Shown here one piece after another: positions 34,237-43,878 of a DNA stretch of 64,000 bases. The DNA lies in assembly GCF_900111345.1 (NCBI RefSeq), contig NZ_FOGY01000005.1, positions 1 to 64,000 on the forward strand, in the 5' to 3' direction. The position numbers and the translations under genes are program-made. The notes below the pieces were generated by a model. The model saw nothing but the letters and a program-made list of their open reading frames with translations, searched no databases and was not told the DNA's origin. The stretch comes from Psychrobacillus sp. OK032. GTDB taxonomy: Bacteria; Bacillota; Bacilli; Bacillales_A; Planococcaceae. The stretch's first letter is position 1; every line of letters starts with the position of its first letter.

Positions 34237-35808
34237 TTATTTGTTCGCTTCAATCTCCATCTTACTTTTCGTATTCCACACAACAAATAATATAATAAGA
34301 ATTCCTATAACCGAAACAAGTCCAATTAAAATCGAATCTGTTAAACCAAGAACTAAATAACCAATTGCCGCTATGACCGCACTAATTATTGCATATGGTA
34401 ATTGCGTCATAACATGATCGATTACATTTACGCCTGCCCCAGTTGAAGACATGATTGTTGTATCGGATATCGGTGAACAATGATCTCCAAAAACTGCTCC
34501 TGCTAAAACCGCTGCTAGCACAGGTAATAATAACTCTGGATCTATCGCCATAATAATGCTTGCCCCAATTGGCAATAAAATTCCGAATGATCCCCATGAC
34601 GATCCAGTCGCAAATGCCATAAATGCTGTTAATACAAATAGCAGTGCGGGAATCACGCCTACTGGAATATTATTATCCGTTACAAGATTAGCTAAAAATA
34701 CACCTGTTTCTAGTGCATTGATCAAGAAGGATAAAGACCATGCAAAAATTAAAATTAATATAGCGGGAAGCATCGAACGAACACCTGTTACAATTGCTTT
34801 CCACACGTAGCTAAAGCTTGCTTCTGGATTCTTATTAAATTGACGTATATACAGTGCAATAGCTAAAATCGTCCCTATCAAACCACCGATAAATAAAGAA
34901 AATGGAACATCTGTATATTCAAAGATGACAAATATATTCAAGTCATAACCTGAAAGTTTATAGCCTGTCCAAAACATTGCTAATAGTGTTACGACTATTA
35001 ATGAAACAATCGGTAATACTAAATCTACTACTTTCCCATAATTATTTTCCGGAAAATTTCCTTGCAGATCTCCTGGATTTGGTTTTGTCGTGTCGAAAAG
35101 TTCCCCAGTTTCTATAGCTCTTTTCTCATGCTTTTTCATTTCCAATAAGTCAAAGTCAGTCCATGCAATGAAAAACACAATCGCCAACGTCGCAATAACA
35201 TAAAAATTCATCGGTGCCATTAACACAAATGCTTCAAGCGGTGTATAAGCTGTTACTGCATGCGTTGTAAAAATAACACCTAACTGACTAATTAGAAATG
35301 CTCCCCAACTAGAAACTGGTGACACAACACAAACAGGGGCAGAGGTAGAATCTATAAAATATGCAAGCTTTGCGCGTGAGACACGATGCGAATCAGTAAT
35401 AGGTCTTGCAATTTGACCAACTGCTAACGCATTAAAATAATCATCTACAAATATAAGCATTCCTAGAAAAGCTGTTAATAATTTCGATCCTCGACGAGTT
35501 TTAATCTTTTTAATTGCCCATTTGGCAAATGCTATACTACCGCCTGATAAACTAACAAACGCTGTTATGACACCAAGAAATAATATGAAGAGCAAAATAT
35601 AAATATTATAAGCATTTATCCCTTCATCCCAAAAAGAAGTTTTAAATGATTCCCATAATAATAACAACGAATCCACTGGAGCAAAATTTTCTACGAGAAG
35701 CGCCGCAGAAACAATTCCAACTCCTAGAGATAAAATAACTCGCTTCGTTATTAGCACCATAATAATAGCAAGTAACGGTGGCAATAAAGAAAATATCGTA
35801 TTTTCCAA
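34237..35808 (-). CDS. lysW: NhaC-family transporter under lysine riboswitch, probable lysine transporter
   Basis: 523 residues, about 12-13 hydrophobic helices, NhaC superfamily of Na+-coupled antiporters/symporters. Landmarks include LTAFLGMLIFVDDYFNALAV and the SPVSSWGAF and GSSWGSFG re-entrant style motifs. The leader upstream contains a lysine riboswitch with its own terminator, so expression is repressed by lysine. Riboswitch-controlled NhaC homologues have been predicted to be lysine importers (named LysW in comparative studies). That is the most likely role here, though Na+/H+ exchange cannot be excluded. GGAGGAACAAG lies before the ATG. Confidence 0.85.
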   Translation of the reverse strand: MENTIFSLLPPLLAIIMVLITKRVILSLGVGIVSAALLVENFAPVDSLLLLWESFKTSFWDEGINAYNIYILLFILFLGVITAFVSLSGGSIAFAKWAIKKIKTRRGSKLLTAFLGMLIFVDDYFNALAVGQIARPITDSHRVSRAKLAYFIDSTSAPVCVVSPVSSWGAFLISQLGVIFTTHAVTAYTPLEAFVLMAPMNFYVIATLAIVFFIAWTDFDLLEMKKHEKRAIETGELFDTTKPNPGDLQGNFPENNYGKVVDLVLPIVSLIVVTLLAMFWTGYKLSGYDLNIFVIFEYTDVPFSLFIGGLIGTILAIALYIRQFNKNPEASFSYVWKAIVTGVRSMLPAILILIFAWSLSFLINALETGVFLANLVTDNNIPVGVIPALLFVLTAFMAFATGSSWGSFGILLPIGASIIMAIDPELLLPVLAAVLAGAVFGDHCSPISDTTIMSSTGAGVNVIDHVMTQLPYAIISAVIAAIGYLVLGLTDSILIGLVSVIGILIILFVVWNTKSKMEIEANK

Positions 35809-35830
35809 AACTTGTTCCTCCTCAAAAAAT

Positions 35831-36085
35831 ATAAAAAAGCCAACCTACACATGTATATAGGTCGGCTTCCACTATTGAATTTAAGCATAAAAATGATAAT
35901 TTATCCTTGTAGCTCACCATTTATATTTTTCATATAAATGACAGTGTTATTCTTTTTTAGAATAACCCCAACTAAATATCGTTTGACGAACCATATCTAG
36001 CTTCGGCAAAACTTCCTTTCCTATACGATCATAAGCGTCATCTTCCTGTATAGTACTATTAAGCTTTGCAGCCTCTACCTATTTA
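35831..36085 (-). promoter_or_regulatory. Lysine riboswitch (L box) with terminator
   Basis: On the minus strand the leader starts GGTAGAGGCTGC (about 36082), then AATAGTACTATAC, GGAAAGGAAGTTTTGCCGAA and GC, and later ACTGTCATTTATATG with a short hairpin returning to GGTGAGCTAC (about 35910). These are the conserved core segments of L-box RNAs (AGAGGxGC, AGUA, GCCGAAGC, CUGUCA...GGxGxGCUA). A terminator hairpin AAGCCGACCTA / TAGGTTGGCTT with T run (35834-35870) follows, 25 bp before the transporter gene. Binding of lysine should favour termination. Confidence 0.9.
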
Positions 36086-36133
36086 TATTCATTTTCTCTA
36101 TTGTAACAGTTCTTTCTGTTTTCCCAGGAATTT

Positions 36134-36910
36134 TTATTTTTCAGGTAATGGAATCGGTACCTCTACGGATGGAGCAGAGGATCCATCTCCACCTGTGTAT
36201 ATATGTGGCACTTGCCCTTGCACTAATCCCATCGCAACAGGAATTTTTTGTTCTACAACACTGATCTTACTAGCAAGGGGAACTATTATTTGAACATTTA
36301 CTTTAATATTAATACTTACTTCCACATACGCATTATTAATTCCAAATTCCTCTATAGTCGAGACAACGGTCGATTGCACGTTCCCAATTACATGAAATCG
36401 GATCGGAATTTTTGGTCCTAGGTTACCGATAAGGGGAATATTCGTCGCCTGCCCCATCGGCACGAAAAATACAACGCCACCTTGATCTTCCATCGTTTGC
36501 TTATCATATTCAATATCATCCAGATAAGGCAAACTTGATAAGTTCCCTTTTTCCGCTTGCTCTAGATGCGCTTGCACTAGACTATTTGTATCTGCTAACA
36601 CACGATTAATAATTTCCGTATTAAATTTCGTTGTCACCATATTTGTACTACCATTATTAGAAGGTACTTCTTCAATAATATCATTTACATCTAATACGTT
36701 TGCTGTTCTTGAATTGATCGCTTTACTAATAACCATCGATGCGATTTTATTCGTTTGCACCTCCGCATAATCAAGATATGTTGGAGTCAAGCGGTTATTA
36801 ACGACAAAAAATACTCCTGCAACTGATAAGATGAAAAGCGCTATTAGTATAGCTAGTTTTCGCTGAGCAGTAAAAATAGTAAAATGCTTTTTTTTACGAT
36901 AGAATAGCAA
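36134..36910 (-). CDS. yunB: Sporulation protein YunB
   Basis: 258 residues. A basic N-terminus leads into one transmembrane segment (about 21-40, LAILIALFILSVAGVFFVVN), then an extracytoplasmic domain containing FFVPMGQATNIPLIGNLGP and an aliphatic, beta-rich end (KVNVQIIVPLASKISV). This matches B. subtilis YunB (about 254 residues), a mother-cell sporulation protein of the sigma-E regulon. It is the clearest marker in the window that the organism makes endospores. It follows yunD and a terminator. Confidence 0.9.
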   Translation of the reverse strand: MLFYRKKKHFTIFTAQRKLAILIALFILSVAGVFFVVNNRLTPTYLDYAEVQTNKIASMVISKAINSRTANVLDVNDIIEEVPSNNGSTNMVTTKFNTEIINRVLADTNSLVQAHLEQAEKGNLSSLPYLDDIEYDKQTMEDQGGVVFFVPMGQATNIPLIGNLGPKIPIRFHVIGNVQSTVVSTIEEFGINNAYVEVSINIKVNVQIIVPLASKISVVEQKIPVAMGLVQGQVPHIYTGGDGSSAPSVEVPIPLPEK

Positions 36911-36951
36911 AAAATCCCCCTTATTACTACTATGTAATTAGAGGGTTTTTT
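36907..36951 (-). terminator. Intrinsic terminator after yunD
   Basis: Stem AAAACCCTCTAAT / AATAAGGGGGATTTT on the minus strand with T run, starting right at the yunD stop codon and ending before yunB. Confidence 0.8.
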
Positions 36952-38317
36952 ATGCTTGACTTAATAACTTATTCCCGTACCACTTAACCACATCACGTAT
37001 TAACTCCGGCATAAAGTATTCTTTCGTGGCAAATTTAAAGGATGGAAAAAAATAACCGAATGTAAACATATCCAGTGTAGCAAGTGTATACACTTTTTTA
37101 AGTAACAAAAGTTCTCCACCTATAAAAATATCCCCTTGCTCATCTTCCTTCAGTTGCTCAAAAATAATTGCACCTAAGTATTTGCCCCTAAATCCGAGTC
37201 CTTTTACCTCCAAGTGTGGCCATTTTTCATTTTTAGATTGCTCCACAATTTCCAATAACTCTGCACCTGTCAACGTAATGACACATGGATTAATCGGATG
37301 TGGCAAACATCGATGCAAGTCGCTCGCAGTAATAGGTCCTTTTTGTAAGTCTGCCAAAAATATGCCAGCAGGAAACATCGCACAATCAGCCTTCGTAAAT
37401 GCGAGCAAAGCCTTACCAAAAAATCGTGACATCTCCGAAGGACCAAACCACTCTTTGTATAAAGAAGCCTCATTATGAAGAACAGCTTCAGAAAGCTCCT
37501 CATTACCAAGCGCATCCCATTTTTTCAGTTGTACATCATTATTTTTCGGTTTTGCTAAAGTATCTATAGCAAATAACACGGCTTGCTTTGATACGATTCT
37601 TTTCGTCTCATGATCAAAATCTATCGTCACTTGCCCAACATAAGCACCATACTTACCTGCAGCAGCTTGTAAAGTGTTCCCTATCATTTTGCCTTCCTCA
37701 AAGAAATGATGCGTATGCGAACCTAAAATAAGATCGATTTCTGGTATCTTCTCTGTCATGATCTCATCCTGCGACATCCCTAAATGAGATAAACAAACAA
37801 GCACATCGACGTCTTTTTCTATTTCCTTGCAAACTTCTTTCAAACGGTCGATTGGCTGTTGAATACGCCAACCTAATTGCTCATAGTACAAACCAAAATC
37901 AGCGGTCGCAGCTACAAGTCCAATTCGTATTCCAGTCGGTGTCACATGAATTTTATAAGGAAGTACCCAAGAAGGAATATTCCCGCTTAAATCTGTAAAA
38001 TTGGACACGATTACCTCGAAGTTTGCAGCTTCATACAATGTGTTTAAATCATCATGACTAAGCGTTATTCCTTCATTGTTACCAATGGTGACATAATCAT
38101 ATCCCGCATCATTTAGTAATTGGACGTTTCCTTTTCCAAGCGTACCTTCTGTAAACACATTAGAACGGTCAATATGATCTCCGATATCGAGTGTTAAATA
38201 GGAATCGGTTGGCCCATGACTTCTATGACGCTCCGAGAGAAACTGGTGAATAGTCGGCCAATTTTCTAAATGGCTATGTAAATCATTTGTATGATAAATA
38301 TGGATTGTTTCTCTCAT
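36950..38317 (-). CDS. yunD: 5'-nucleotidase/2',3'-cyclic phosphodiesterase-like metallophosphoesterase
   Basis: 455 residues in two domains. The N-terminal calcineurin-like phosphoesterase (about 1-250) has HTNDLHSHLENW, LDIGDHIDRS, TIGNNEG, CLSHLGMS and GSHTHHFF, covering the usual two-metal ligands. The C-terminal 5'-nucleotidase domain (about 280-440) binds the nucleoside. No signal peptide is visible, as in B. subtilis YunD, so it may act inside the cell. It follows yunE by 70 bp within a yunF-yunE-yunD cluster. Confidence 0.92.
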   Translation of the reverse strand: MRETIHIYHTNDLHSHLENWPTIHQFLSERHRSHGPTDSYLTLDIGDHIDRSNVFTEGTLGKGNVQLLNDAGYDYVTIGNNEGITLSHDDLNTLYEAANFEVIVSNFTDLSGNIPSWVLPYKIHVTPTGIRIGLVAATADFGLYYEQLGWRIQQPIDRLKEVCKEIEKDVDVLVCLSHLGMSQDEIMTEKIPEIDLILGSHTHHFFEEGKMIGNTLQAAAGKYGAYVGQVTIDFDHETKRIVSKQAVLFAIDTLAKPKNNDVQLKKWDALGNEELSEAVLHNEASLYKEWFGPSEMSRFFGKALLAFTKADCAMFPAGIFLADLQKGPITASDLHRCLPHPINPCVITLTGAELLEIVEQSKNEKWPHLEVKGLGFRGKYLGAIIFEQLKEDEQGDIFIGGELLLLKKVYTLATLDMFTFGYFFPSFKFATKEYFMPELIRDVVKWYGNKLLSQA

Positions 38318-38387
38318 CTTTCATACACCTCTTCTATATAATCAAATACGCCTCGGCTTACTTATTTCATATTAGCTCCGAAGAAAA

Positions 38388-39206
38388 CTAAAATAACCCA
38401 TCGATAATAGAGCGTAATCCTAATAATAACAGTACAATTCTAAGCGCAAAAACAAGTGTATCTGAATTTAATTTTTTATTTAATCTTGCACCAATTTTTG
38501 CACCAATATAAGCTGCAGGAATAACTGGAATGGTGTAAAGCCAAGGTACATTTCCAAGTGATATATGGGTCGCCGAATTTACGATCGACGATAAAAACAC
38601 CATGAACATTGATGTCCCAACTGCAACGTGCGGAGGAAATAAGAACAATAAAATCATGGCAGGTACGATAATGGAACCGCCGCCAATACCAAATAATCCA
38701 GAAGCAAATCCAACTCCAAATGTTAACAGCAGGGCAAACCAAATGGGATACCCATATACATAGGTTTCTTTTTCATCTGTAAACGTTCGTTGCTTTCCAT
38801 TTTCCACAAACCACTTAACTGGTTTTAGACGATCACGCACAAGTAAAAGGGTAGATAAAACAATAAGTAAAATACCAAAATATAAATTAAAAGAAGGTAA
38901 ATCCAACCCCTTATTCACCCATGCTCCAAGTATTGTCCCAGGAATACTCCCTATAAAAAAGATAAAACCACTTCTAAAATCCACCGTTTTTGTTTTCATA
39001 TACGAAAGCGTGGAAGAAAGACCTGTAAAAATCATCATAACAACAGAAAGCCCAACAACACTTTGTGGCGTAATATTAGGAATTAATGCAAGTGTCGTCC
39101 CAAAAAACAACACAGCCGGAACTAAAATGACTCCTCCACCTAAACCTACTAACGCTCCAACTATACCAGAAAATAACCCGGCAACTACTAGTAATACCCA
39201 CTCCAT
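38388..39206 (-). CDS. yunE: TSUP/TauE family permease
   Basis: 272 residues, about eight hydrophobic helices in two repeats. Each repeat opens with a glycine-rich motif: GALVGLGGGVILVPAVLF (about 17-34) and FGVGFASGLFGIGGGSIIVP (about 170). This is the pattern of TauE/SafE permeases for sulfite, sulfonates or other organic anions. The start overlaps the yunF stop by one base (TAATG), so translation is coupled. The substrate is unknown. Confidence 0.9.
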   Translation of the reverse strand: MEWVLLVVAGLFSGIVGALVGLGGGVILVPAVLFFGTTLALIPNITPQSVVGLSVVMMIFTGLSSTLSYMKTKTVDFRSGFIFFIGSIPGTILGAWVNKGLDLPSFNLYFGILLIVLSTLLLVRDRLKPVKWFVENGKQRTFTDEKETYVYGYPIWFALLLTFGVGFASGLFGIGGGSIIVPAMILLFLFPPHVAVGTSMFMVFLSSIVNSATHISLGNVPWLYTIPVIPAAYIGAKIGARLNKKLNSDTLVFALRIVLLLLGLRSIIDGLF

Positions 39207-40057
39207 TATATCCCACCTTCAAATAAGTCTAATTGTTTCGGAGCAAGTCCTTCAAATTCAATGCCGAGCATTTTTTGAAAAGCCTTCGCATTTTTTGCAG
39301 CATGCCCTCCGGAATTATTATTAAATAACACAACTACCTCTTTTGCTTGTTTCTGTAATTGCTCTACTATGTTCTGAGTATATGCGAGCTCTTCCTTATT
39401 ATAATCGTATAAATAACGTACTTCTCGCCAGTTTTCATTATTGCCTGGGTTGATCCAACCATATGTATTTCGACCATGTAATCGAACGAGTACTTTTTCA
39501 GAAGTGGCAATAGGTATTAACGGAACAGAACCTTCGCCAACTTGCGGCTCATCACACACAGTATGGTGAAGTTCATGACTTTTCAAAAAATCAAGCGTTC
39601 CTTCTTGTAATTTAGAAGAATACCAAGATTGATGACGAAATTCAATTGCTAGCTCAAATCCATTCAATTCTTCTTTCACCCTACGTATGTACTCTACATT
39701 TTCTTTGACACATATAAACCAAGGGGGAAATTGTACTAAAACCATCGAAAGTTTTCCAGCTTCTTTAAAAGGTTGAAGGGACTCCCTATAGCGCTGGAAC
39801 ATCTCATCCATTGATTCATAATGGGACTCTCCACGTAAATGTCCCGTTATTTCTTGATATGCCTTTACTACAAATTGAAAATTATCAGGCGTTTCTTTAA
39901 TCCACTTAGAACTATTTTTAATAGATGGAATAGCATAAAAAGAGGTGTCTACTTCAACAACTGGAAAATGTGCACTATAATCTTTTAGCTTATCTTTTGC
40001 CGATGAAAAATATAAATCTGGATGATCTCCCCAGCCGGTTAACCCAATTTGAATCAT
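39206..40057 (-). CDS. yunF: DUF72 family protein YunF
   Basis: 283 residues of DUF72, a TIM-barrel-like family (B. subtilis YunF 282). Typical features: IGLTGWGDHPDLY at the N-terminus, YSAHFPVVEVDTSFYAIPS, FQFVVKAYQEITGH, FELAIEFRHQSWY, VRLHGRNTYGW and the C-terminal FNNNSGGHAAKNA. No reaction is established for the family. First gene of a yunF-yunE-yunD run, with TGAAAGAATG-type RBS. Confidence 0.9.
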   Translation of the reverse strand: MIQIGLTGWGDHPDLYFSSAKDKLKDYSAHFPVVEVDTSFYAIPSIKNSSKWIKETPDNFQFVVKAYQEITGHLRGESHYESMDEMFQRYRESLQPFKEAGKLSMVLVQFPPWFICVKENVEYIRRVKEELNGFELAIEFRHQSWYSSKLQEGTLDFLKSHELHHTVCDEPQVGEGSVPLIPIATSEKVLVRLHGRNTYGWINPGNNENWREVRYLYDYNKEELAYTQNIVEQLQKQAKEVVVLFNNNSGGHAAKNAKAFQKMLGIEFEGLAPKQLDLFEGGI

Positions 40058-40137
40058 TCTTTCACCTCATTATTCATATATTAGTATCATATCATTGCTT
40101 TTAGCCCAGTTACAGTGAAATGAAAAAATGATATAAA

Positions 40138-40509
40138 TTAAGCGAACATTTCATATACCCCTATAAAAATAAATAAGTACCCAGAAATTACAGTTGAATA
40201 TTTACCAATAAATGTTTTCGTCAGTAAATATACTTGTTGGATGATCGACTGGACCATAAAAACCAGAAACCAATAACACATAACACATAACAAAAGACTA
40301 CCCGCAAAGTTAGCTAGACTAGGAGAAATATATACAGTAATCGCACCTCCGGTAAAAACAGCCACATAAGTAAGGAACATGGATATAAAAGCAATCATAA
40401 TGTTCGAGCCAATCGCGATTTTCGTTAGTTTAGCTCCATAAGCAAGAATAATCCCCAAGTTGTCTAAATTAGCTGCTATGCCAATAAGTATAATGGTTAT
40501 CCAATGCAT
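40138..40509 (-). CDS. Short MntP/YtaF-like membrane protein
   Basis: 123 residues, four hydrophobic helices. The opening IGIAANLDNLGIILAYGAKL resembles the first repeat of MntP/YtaF-type transporters, in which an Asp in the first helix binds the cation. The full family has about 190-210 residues with a second repeat. Here a second Asp-containing repeat is absent, so this is either a half-size relative or the product of an internal deletion. GAGGAG precedes the ATG at 40509. Divergent from the P-type ATPase gene. Confidence 0.65.
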   Translation of the reverse strand: MHWITIILIGIAANLDNLGIILAYGAKLTKIAIGSNIMIAFISMFLTYVAVFTGGAITVYISPSLANFAGSLLLCVMCYWFLVFMVQSIIQQVYLLTKTFIGKYSTVISGYLFIFIGVYEMFA

Positions 40510-40725
40510 AAAATCCTCCTCGTAAAAATCATTAAGGATATGTAAAAGATTAAAATTCGTTAAAAATCCTTCTTACATAGAGCACTTATTTGTTTCACTC
40601 AGAATTTAATCGATTATTATCATACTGGACTAGAAACAGGAATAGTATTGATAGAGTTCAAGTCTTATGGAGGAATTCTTCTACGTAAAGTAGTCTAATC
40701 ATTTTTAACAAGAAAGGAGAAATAC

Positions 40726-43332
40726 ATGGTAGCATACCATCAACAATCATCGCGTAAAGTCATGGAGATGTTAGACGTGACAAATCAAGGATTAAGTGAT
40801 TATGACGTCCAAATAAGACAACAAGAATACGGTTATAATAAATTGGTGGAAGGAAAAAGGACAAGCACATTCGCCGTATTCTTCGGTCAATTTAAAGATT
40901 TACTAGTCATTATATTAATGATTGCCGCTTTCATTTCATTTCTATTAGGGGAAGTAGAAAGCACCATCGTGATAATGATTGTCGTTATTTTAAACGCAAT
41001 TTTAGGCACTGTACAACATGTAAAAGCAGAGCAGTCTTTGGACAACCTAAAAGCTCTAACCACCCCAATTGCAAAAGTGTTGCGGAACAATCAAATAGTC
41101 GAAATTCCTTCTGAAGATGTAGTAGTTGGAGATTTGCTTTATTTGGAGGCTGGCGACTATATAAATGCGGATGGTAGATTATTAGAAAGCTATAATCTGC
41201 ATATCAATGAAAGTTCGCTAACAGGCGAATCACTTTCAGTAGAGAAAAGTGCCGCGACCATCAAAGAAGATAATGTCATTATTGCTGATAAAAAAAATAT
41301 GGTTTTCACAGGAAGCTTTGTTACGAATGGACGTGGAACTGGCATCGTTACGGCAATCGGAATGGAAACTGAAATCGGGAAAATCGCCAATTTACTAGAT
41401 ACTGCAAAGGAAAAGAAAACTCCGCTACAAGTTAGCCTCGATCATTTTGGTGGAAATTTAGCTTTAGGGATTACAATGATTTGTTTAGCTATTTTCACGA
41501 TCGATCTTTTTCGAGGACGCGAGCTCGTAGATTCGTTTATGTTTGCCGTTGCGCTTGCAGTTGCAGCCATTCCAGAAGCATTAAGTTCGATTGTCACAAT
41601 CGTGCTAGCTTTTGGAACACATAAAATGGCAAAGGAAAATGCCATTATACGAAAGCTTTATGCAGTTGAAAGTTTAGGAAGTGTATCCGTTATTTGTTCT
41701 GATAAAACTGGAACATTAACGGAAAATAAAATGACTGTTCAACATGTCTACGTGGACCAAAAAGTCATCCCACATGACCAAATACAAACAAAAAATGAGA
41801 TGGAGAAAAACCTTCTTTTAATGGCCTTACTATGTAATAACTCCTTTCTAACAGGACATAAAGAAATCGGGGACCCTACTGAAATTGCGCTCGTAAAATT
41901 AGGGAAGCAGTACGACCTTGATGCACTAAACATTAGAGATCACAATCCAAGAGTAGGGGAAATTCCTTTTGATTCAGATAGAAAACTAATGAGTACAATA
42001 AATCATATCGGCAAGCAAAATATTATGATAACTAAAGGCGCATTAGATGTCCTTCTACCTAAAACTTTAAAAATTGTTACTTCTAGGGGAATAGTAGATC
42101 TAACGGAAATCGATCGTAAAAAAATCGAAGATGTAAATCATAAATTTTCTATGAATGGTTTAAGAGTGCTTGCAATTACTTACAAGGAAATAAGGCAGAA
42201 TAGATCAATTGGTGCAGATGACGAAAAAGATTTAATCTTTGCCGGATTAATAGCGATGATGGATCCTCCTAGAAAAGAATCAAAAGCAGCGGTTGAAAGC
42301 TGTATTAATGCAGGTATTAAACCCGTCATGATAACAGGGGATCATAAAATAACAGCAATTTCCATTGCTAAGCAAATTGGTATTTTAAAAGATCAATCCG
42401 AAGCAATAGAAGGACATGAAATTGAACAATTAACCGATAAACAGCTACAAGAAAAAGTGCAAGATATCTCCGTCTATGCCCGGGTAACACCAGAACATAA
42501 AATTCGTATCGTGAAAGCTTGGCAAGAAAAAGGAAATGTCGTTGCCATGACGGGAGATGGTGTTAATGATGGTCCCGCATTAAAACAAGCTGATATCGGT
42601 GTCGCGATGGGGATAACCGGTACCGAAGTAGCAAAAGATGCATCCTCGATGATCTTAACAGATGATAATTTTTCAACGATCGTCAAAGCGATTTCGAATG
42701 GAAGAAGCCTTTATACGAATATCAAAAATGCTATCTTGTTCTTATTGTCAGGGAATGCTGGTGCTATTTTCGTTGTTCTATATGCCACCATTTTAGGTTT
42801 ACCAGTCCCCTTTGCACCCGTTCATCTACTATTTATAAACCTACTGACCGATAGTTTACCGGCAATTGCAATAGGTTTAGAACCACATAATAAAAATATA
42901 ATGAAGGACAAACCTAGGGATATTCGCAAGCCATTACTAAATAAAAAGTTTACTACACAAGTAATACTAGAAGGTTTATTAATTGCTATTGCTACTATTA
43001 TTGCTTTTCGAATGGGATTACAGGCTGGAGATACGCTAACTGCGACTACAATGGCATTTACAACATTATGTTTGTCTAGACTAATACATGGCTTCAACTC
43101 CCGATCGAAAGAATCGATTTTCAAAATTGGTGTATTTTCGAATAAATATACATGGCTAGCATTTTTAATAGGTATTTTGTGTTTACATTTAGTGTTGTTT
43201 GTCCCATCGCTTGCAGATATGTTTAATGTCGCAACATTAGATAGTGTTCAATTGGTATATATCTATGCATTATCCTTAATGCCATTTATAGTTAACCAGT
43301 GGTATAAATTGTTGTTTGTGAGAAGTAAATAG
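40726..43332 (+). CDS. P-type Ca2+-transporting ATPase (P2A)
   Basis: 868 residues. Layout of P2A pumps: N-terminal cation-ATPase domain, actuator with LTGES (about 165), TM4 motif AIPEALSS (calcium-site Glu), phosphorylation loop CSDKTGTLTENK (catalytic Asp about 329), nucleotide-binding KGA, hinge MTGDGVNDGPALK (about 606-618), TM5 LLSGNAGAIF and TM6 NLLTDSLPAIAIG. The one-helix PEAL in place of SERCA PEGL is seen in bacterial Ca2+ pumps such as Listeria LMCA1. It exports Ca2+ (possibly Mn2+) using ATP. GAAAGGAGAAA lies before the ATG. Monocistronic. Confidence 0.93.
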   Translation: MVAYHQQSSRKVMEMLDVTNQGLSDYDVQIRQQEYGYNKLVEGKRTSTFAVFFGQFKDLLVIILMIAAFISFLLGEVESTIVIMIVVILNAILGTVQHVKAEQSLDNLKALTTPIAKVLRNNQIVEIPSEDVVVGDLLYLEAGDYINADGRLLESYNLHINESSLTGESLSVEKSAATIKEDNVIIADKKNMVFTGSFVTNGRGTGIVTAIGMETEIGKIANLLDTAKEKKTPLQVSLDHFGGNLALGITMICLAIFTIDLFRGRELVDSFMFAVALAVAAIPEALSSIVTIVLAFGTHKMAKENAIIRKLYAVESLGSVSVICSDKTGTLTENKMTVQHVYVDQKVIPHDQIQTKNEMEKNLLLMALLCNNSFLTGHKEIGDPTEIALVKLGKQYDLDALNIRDHNPRVGEIPFDSDRKLMSTINHIGKQNIMITKGALDVLLPKTLKIVTSRGIVDLTEIDRKKIEDVNHKFSMNGLRVLAITYKEIRQNRSIGADDEKDLIFAGLIAMMDPPRKESKAAVESCINAGIKPVMITGDHKITAISIAKQIGILKDQSEAIEGHEIEQLTDKQLQEKVQDISVYARVTPEHKIRIVKAWQEKGNVVAMTGDGVNDGPALKQADIGVAMGITGTEVAKDASSMILTDDNFSTIVKAISNGRSLYTNIKNAILFLLSGNAGAIFVVLYATILGLPVPFAPVHLLFINLLTDSLPAIAIGLEPHNKNIMKDKPRDIRKPLLNKKFTTQVILEGLLIAIATIIAFRMGLQAGDTLTATTMAFTTLCLSRLIHGFNSRSKESIFKIGVFSNKYTWLAFLIGILCLHLVLFVPSLADMFNVATLDSVQLVYIYALSLMPFIVNQWYKLLFVRSK

Positions 43333-43339
43333 AATATAG

Positions 43340-43622
43340 TTTGCGCAGTTTAGGGATAAAGCATCGTTGTGAGTTGACTAGTGACCGCCTGCAGCGAAAA
43401 TCAATGGAAATTGCTTACTTAATTAGTATCTACTCTACTCGCTAAAAACAAAACTTTATCCAATTTTTCATTTGCCTGAATCCAGTAAAATGCTTAGATC
43501 AACAAACCAATCAATGAAAGTAATCATTTCTAGTCGGAAAGCAATCAAATCAGCACGAGAGCAACCAGATTACTCGTGAAAGCAACCAATTATTAAAATA
43601 GCAGGTTTACTTAGAATGAGAC
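43340..43622 (+). repeat. Family B element remnant with 21-bp monomers
   Basis: AGTGACCGCCTGCAGCGAAAATCAATG is a collapsed left arm in which the central part between the two outer stems is missing. Downstream, monomers with the core GAAAGCAATCAA / GAGAGCAACCAG start at 43519, 43540, 43560 and 43581, a 20-21-bp period as in copy 1. No inverted right arm is present. Confidence 0.75.
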
Positions 43623-43649
43623 AACGATGACTGCGACTCGTTTTTGTAA

Positions 43650-43745
43650 GCGTTGCGCAAATGCCCTATAATGTTACGCGTTTGAAGGATAATGTTGCGC
43701 ATATGCACTTCAACGTTGCGAATACCGTGATATATTGCGCATTTA
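43650..43745 (+). repeat. 21-bp periodic GTTGCGCA repeat tract
   Basis: Five degenerate units beginning GTTGCGCA, GTTACGCG, GTTGCGCA, GTTGCGAA and ATTGCGCA at about 43652, 43673, 43694, 43715 and 43734, with TATAAT-like ends in the first units. A different core from the neighbouring GAAAGCAACC monomers but the same 21-bp spacing. Two overlapping open frames of about 70 codons run across it on opposite strands. Neither has an RBS and I do not call them. Confidence 0.7.
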
Positions 43746-43825
43746 TAAATTTACATTCTTCTCCAGCTTTAAATGTCCGATACTTTGCCATACGACGCAT
43801 CATCTCTATACTGCGCTTAATACAA

Positions 43826-43862
43826 AAAAGGAGACGAACTAATGAAGTTCGCCTCCTTTTAC
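43826..43862 (-). terminator. Intrinsic terminator of the suf operon
   Basis: Arms AAAAGGAGACGAAC (43826-43839) and GTTCGCCTCCTTTT (43847-43860), 7-nt loop, T run in the minus direction, 17 bp past the sufB stop. Confidence 0.9.
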
Positions 43863-43878
43863 TATTGTTTAGCAATGA

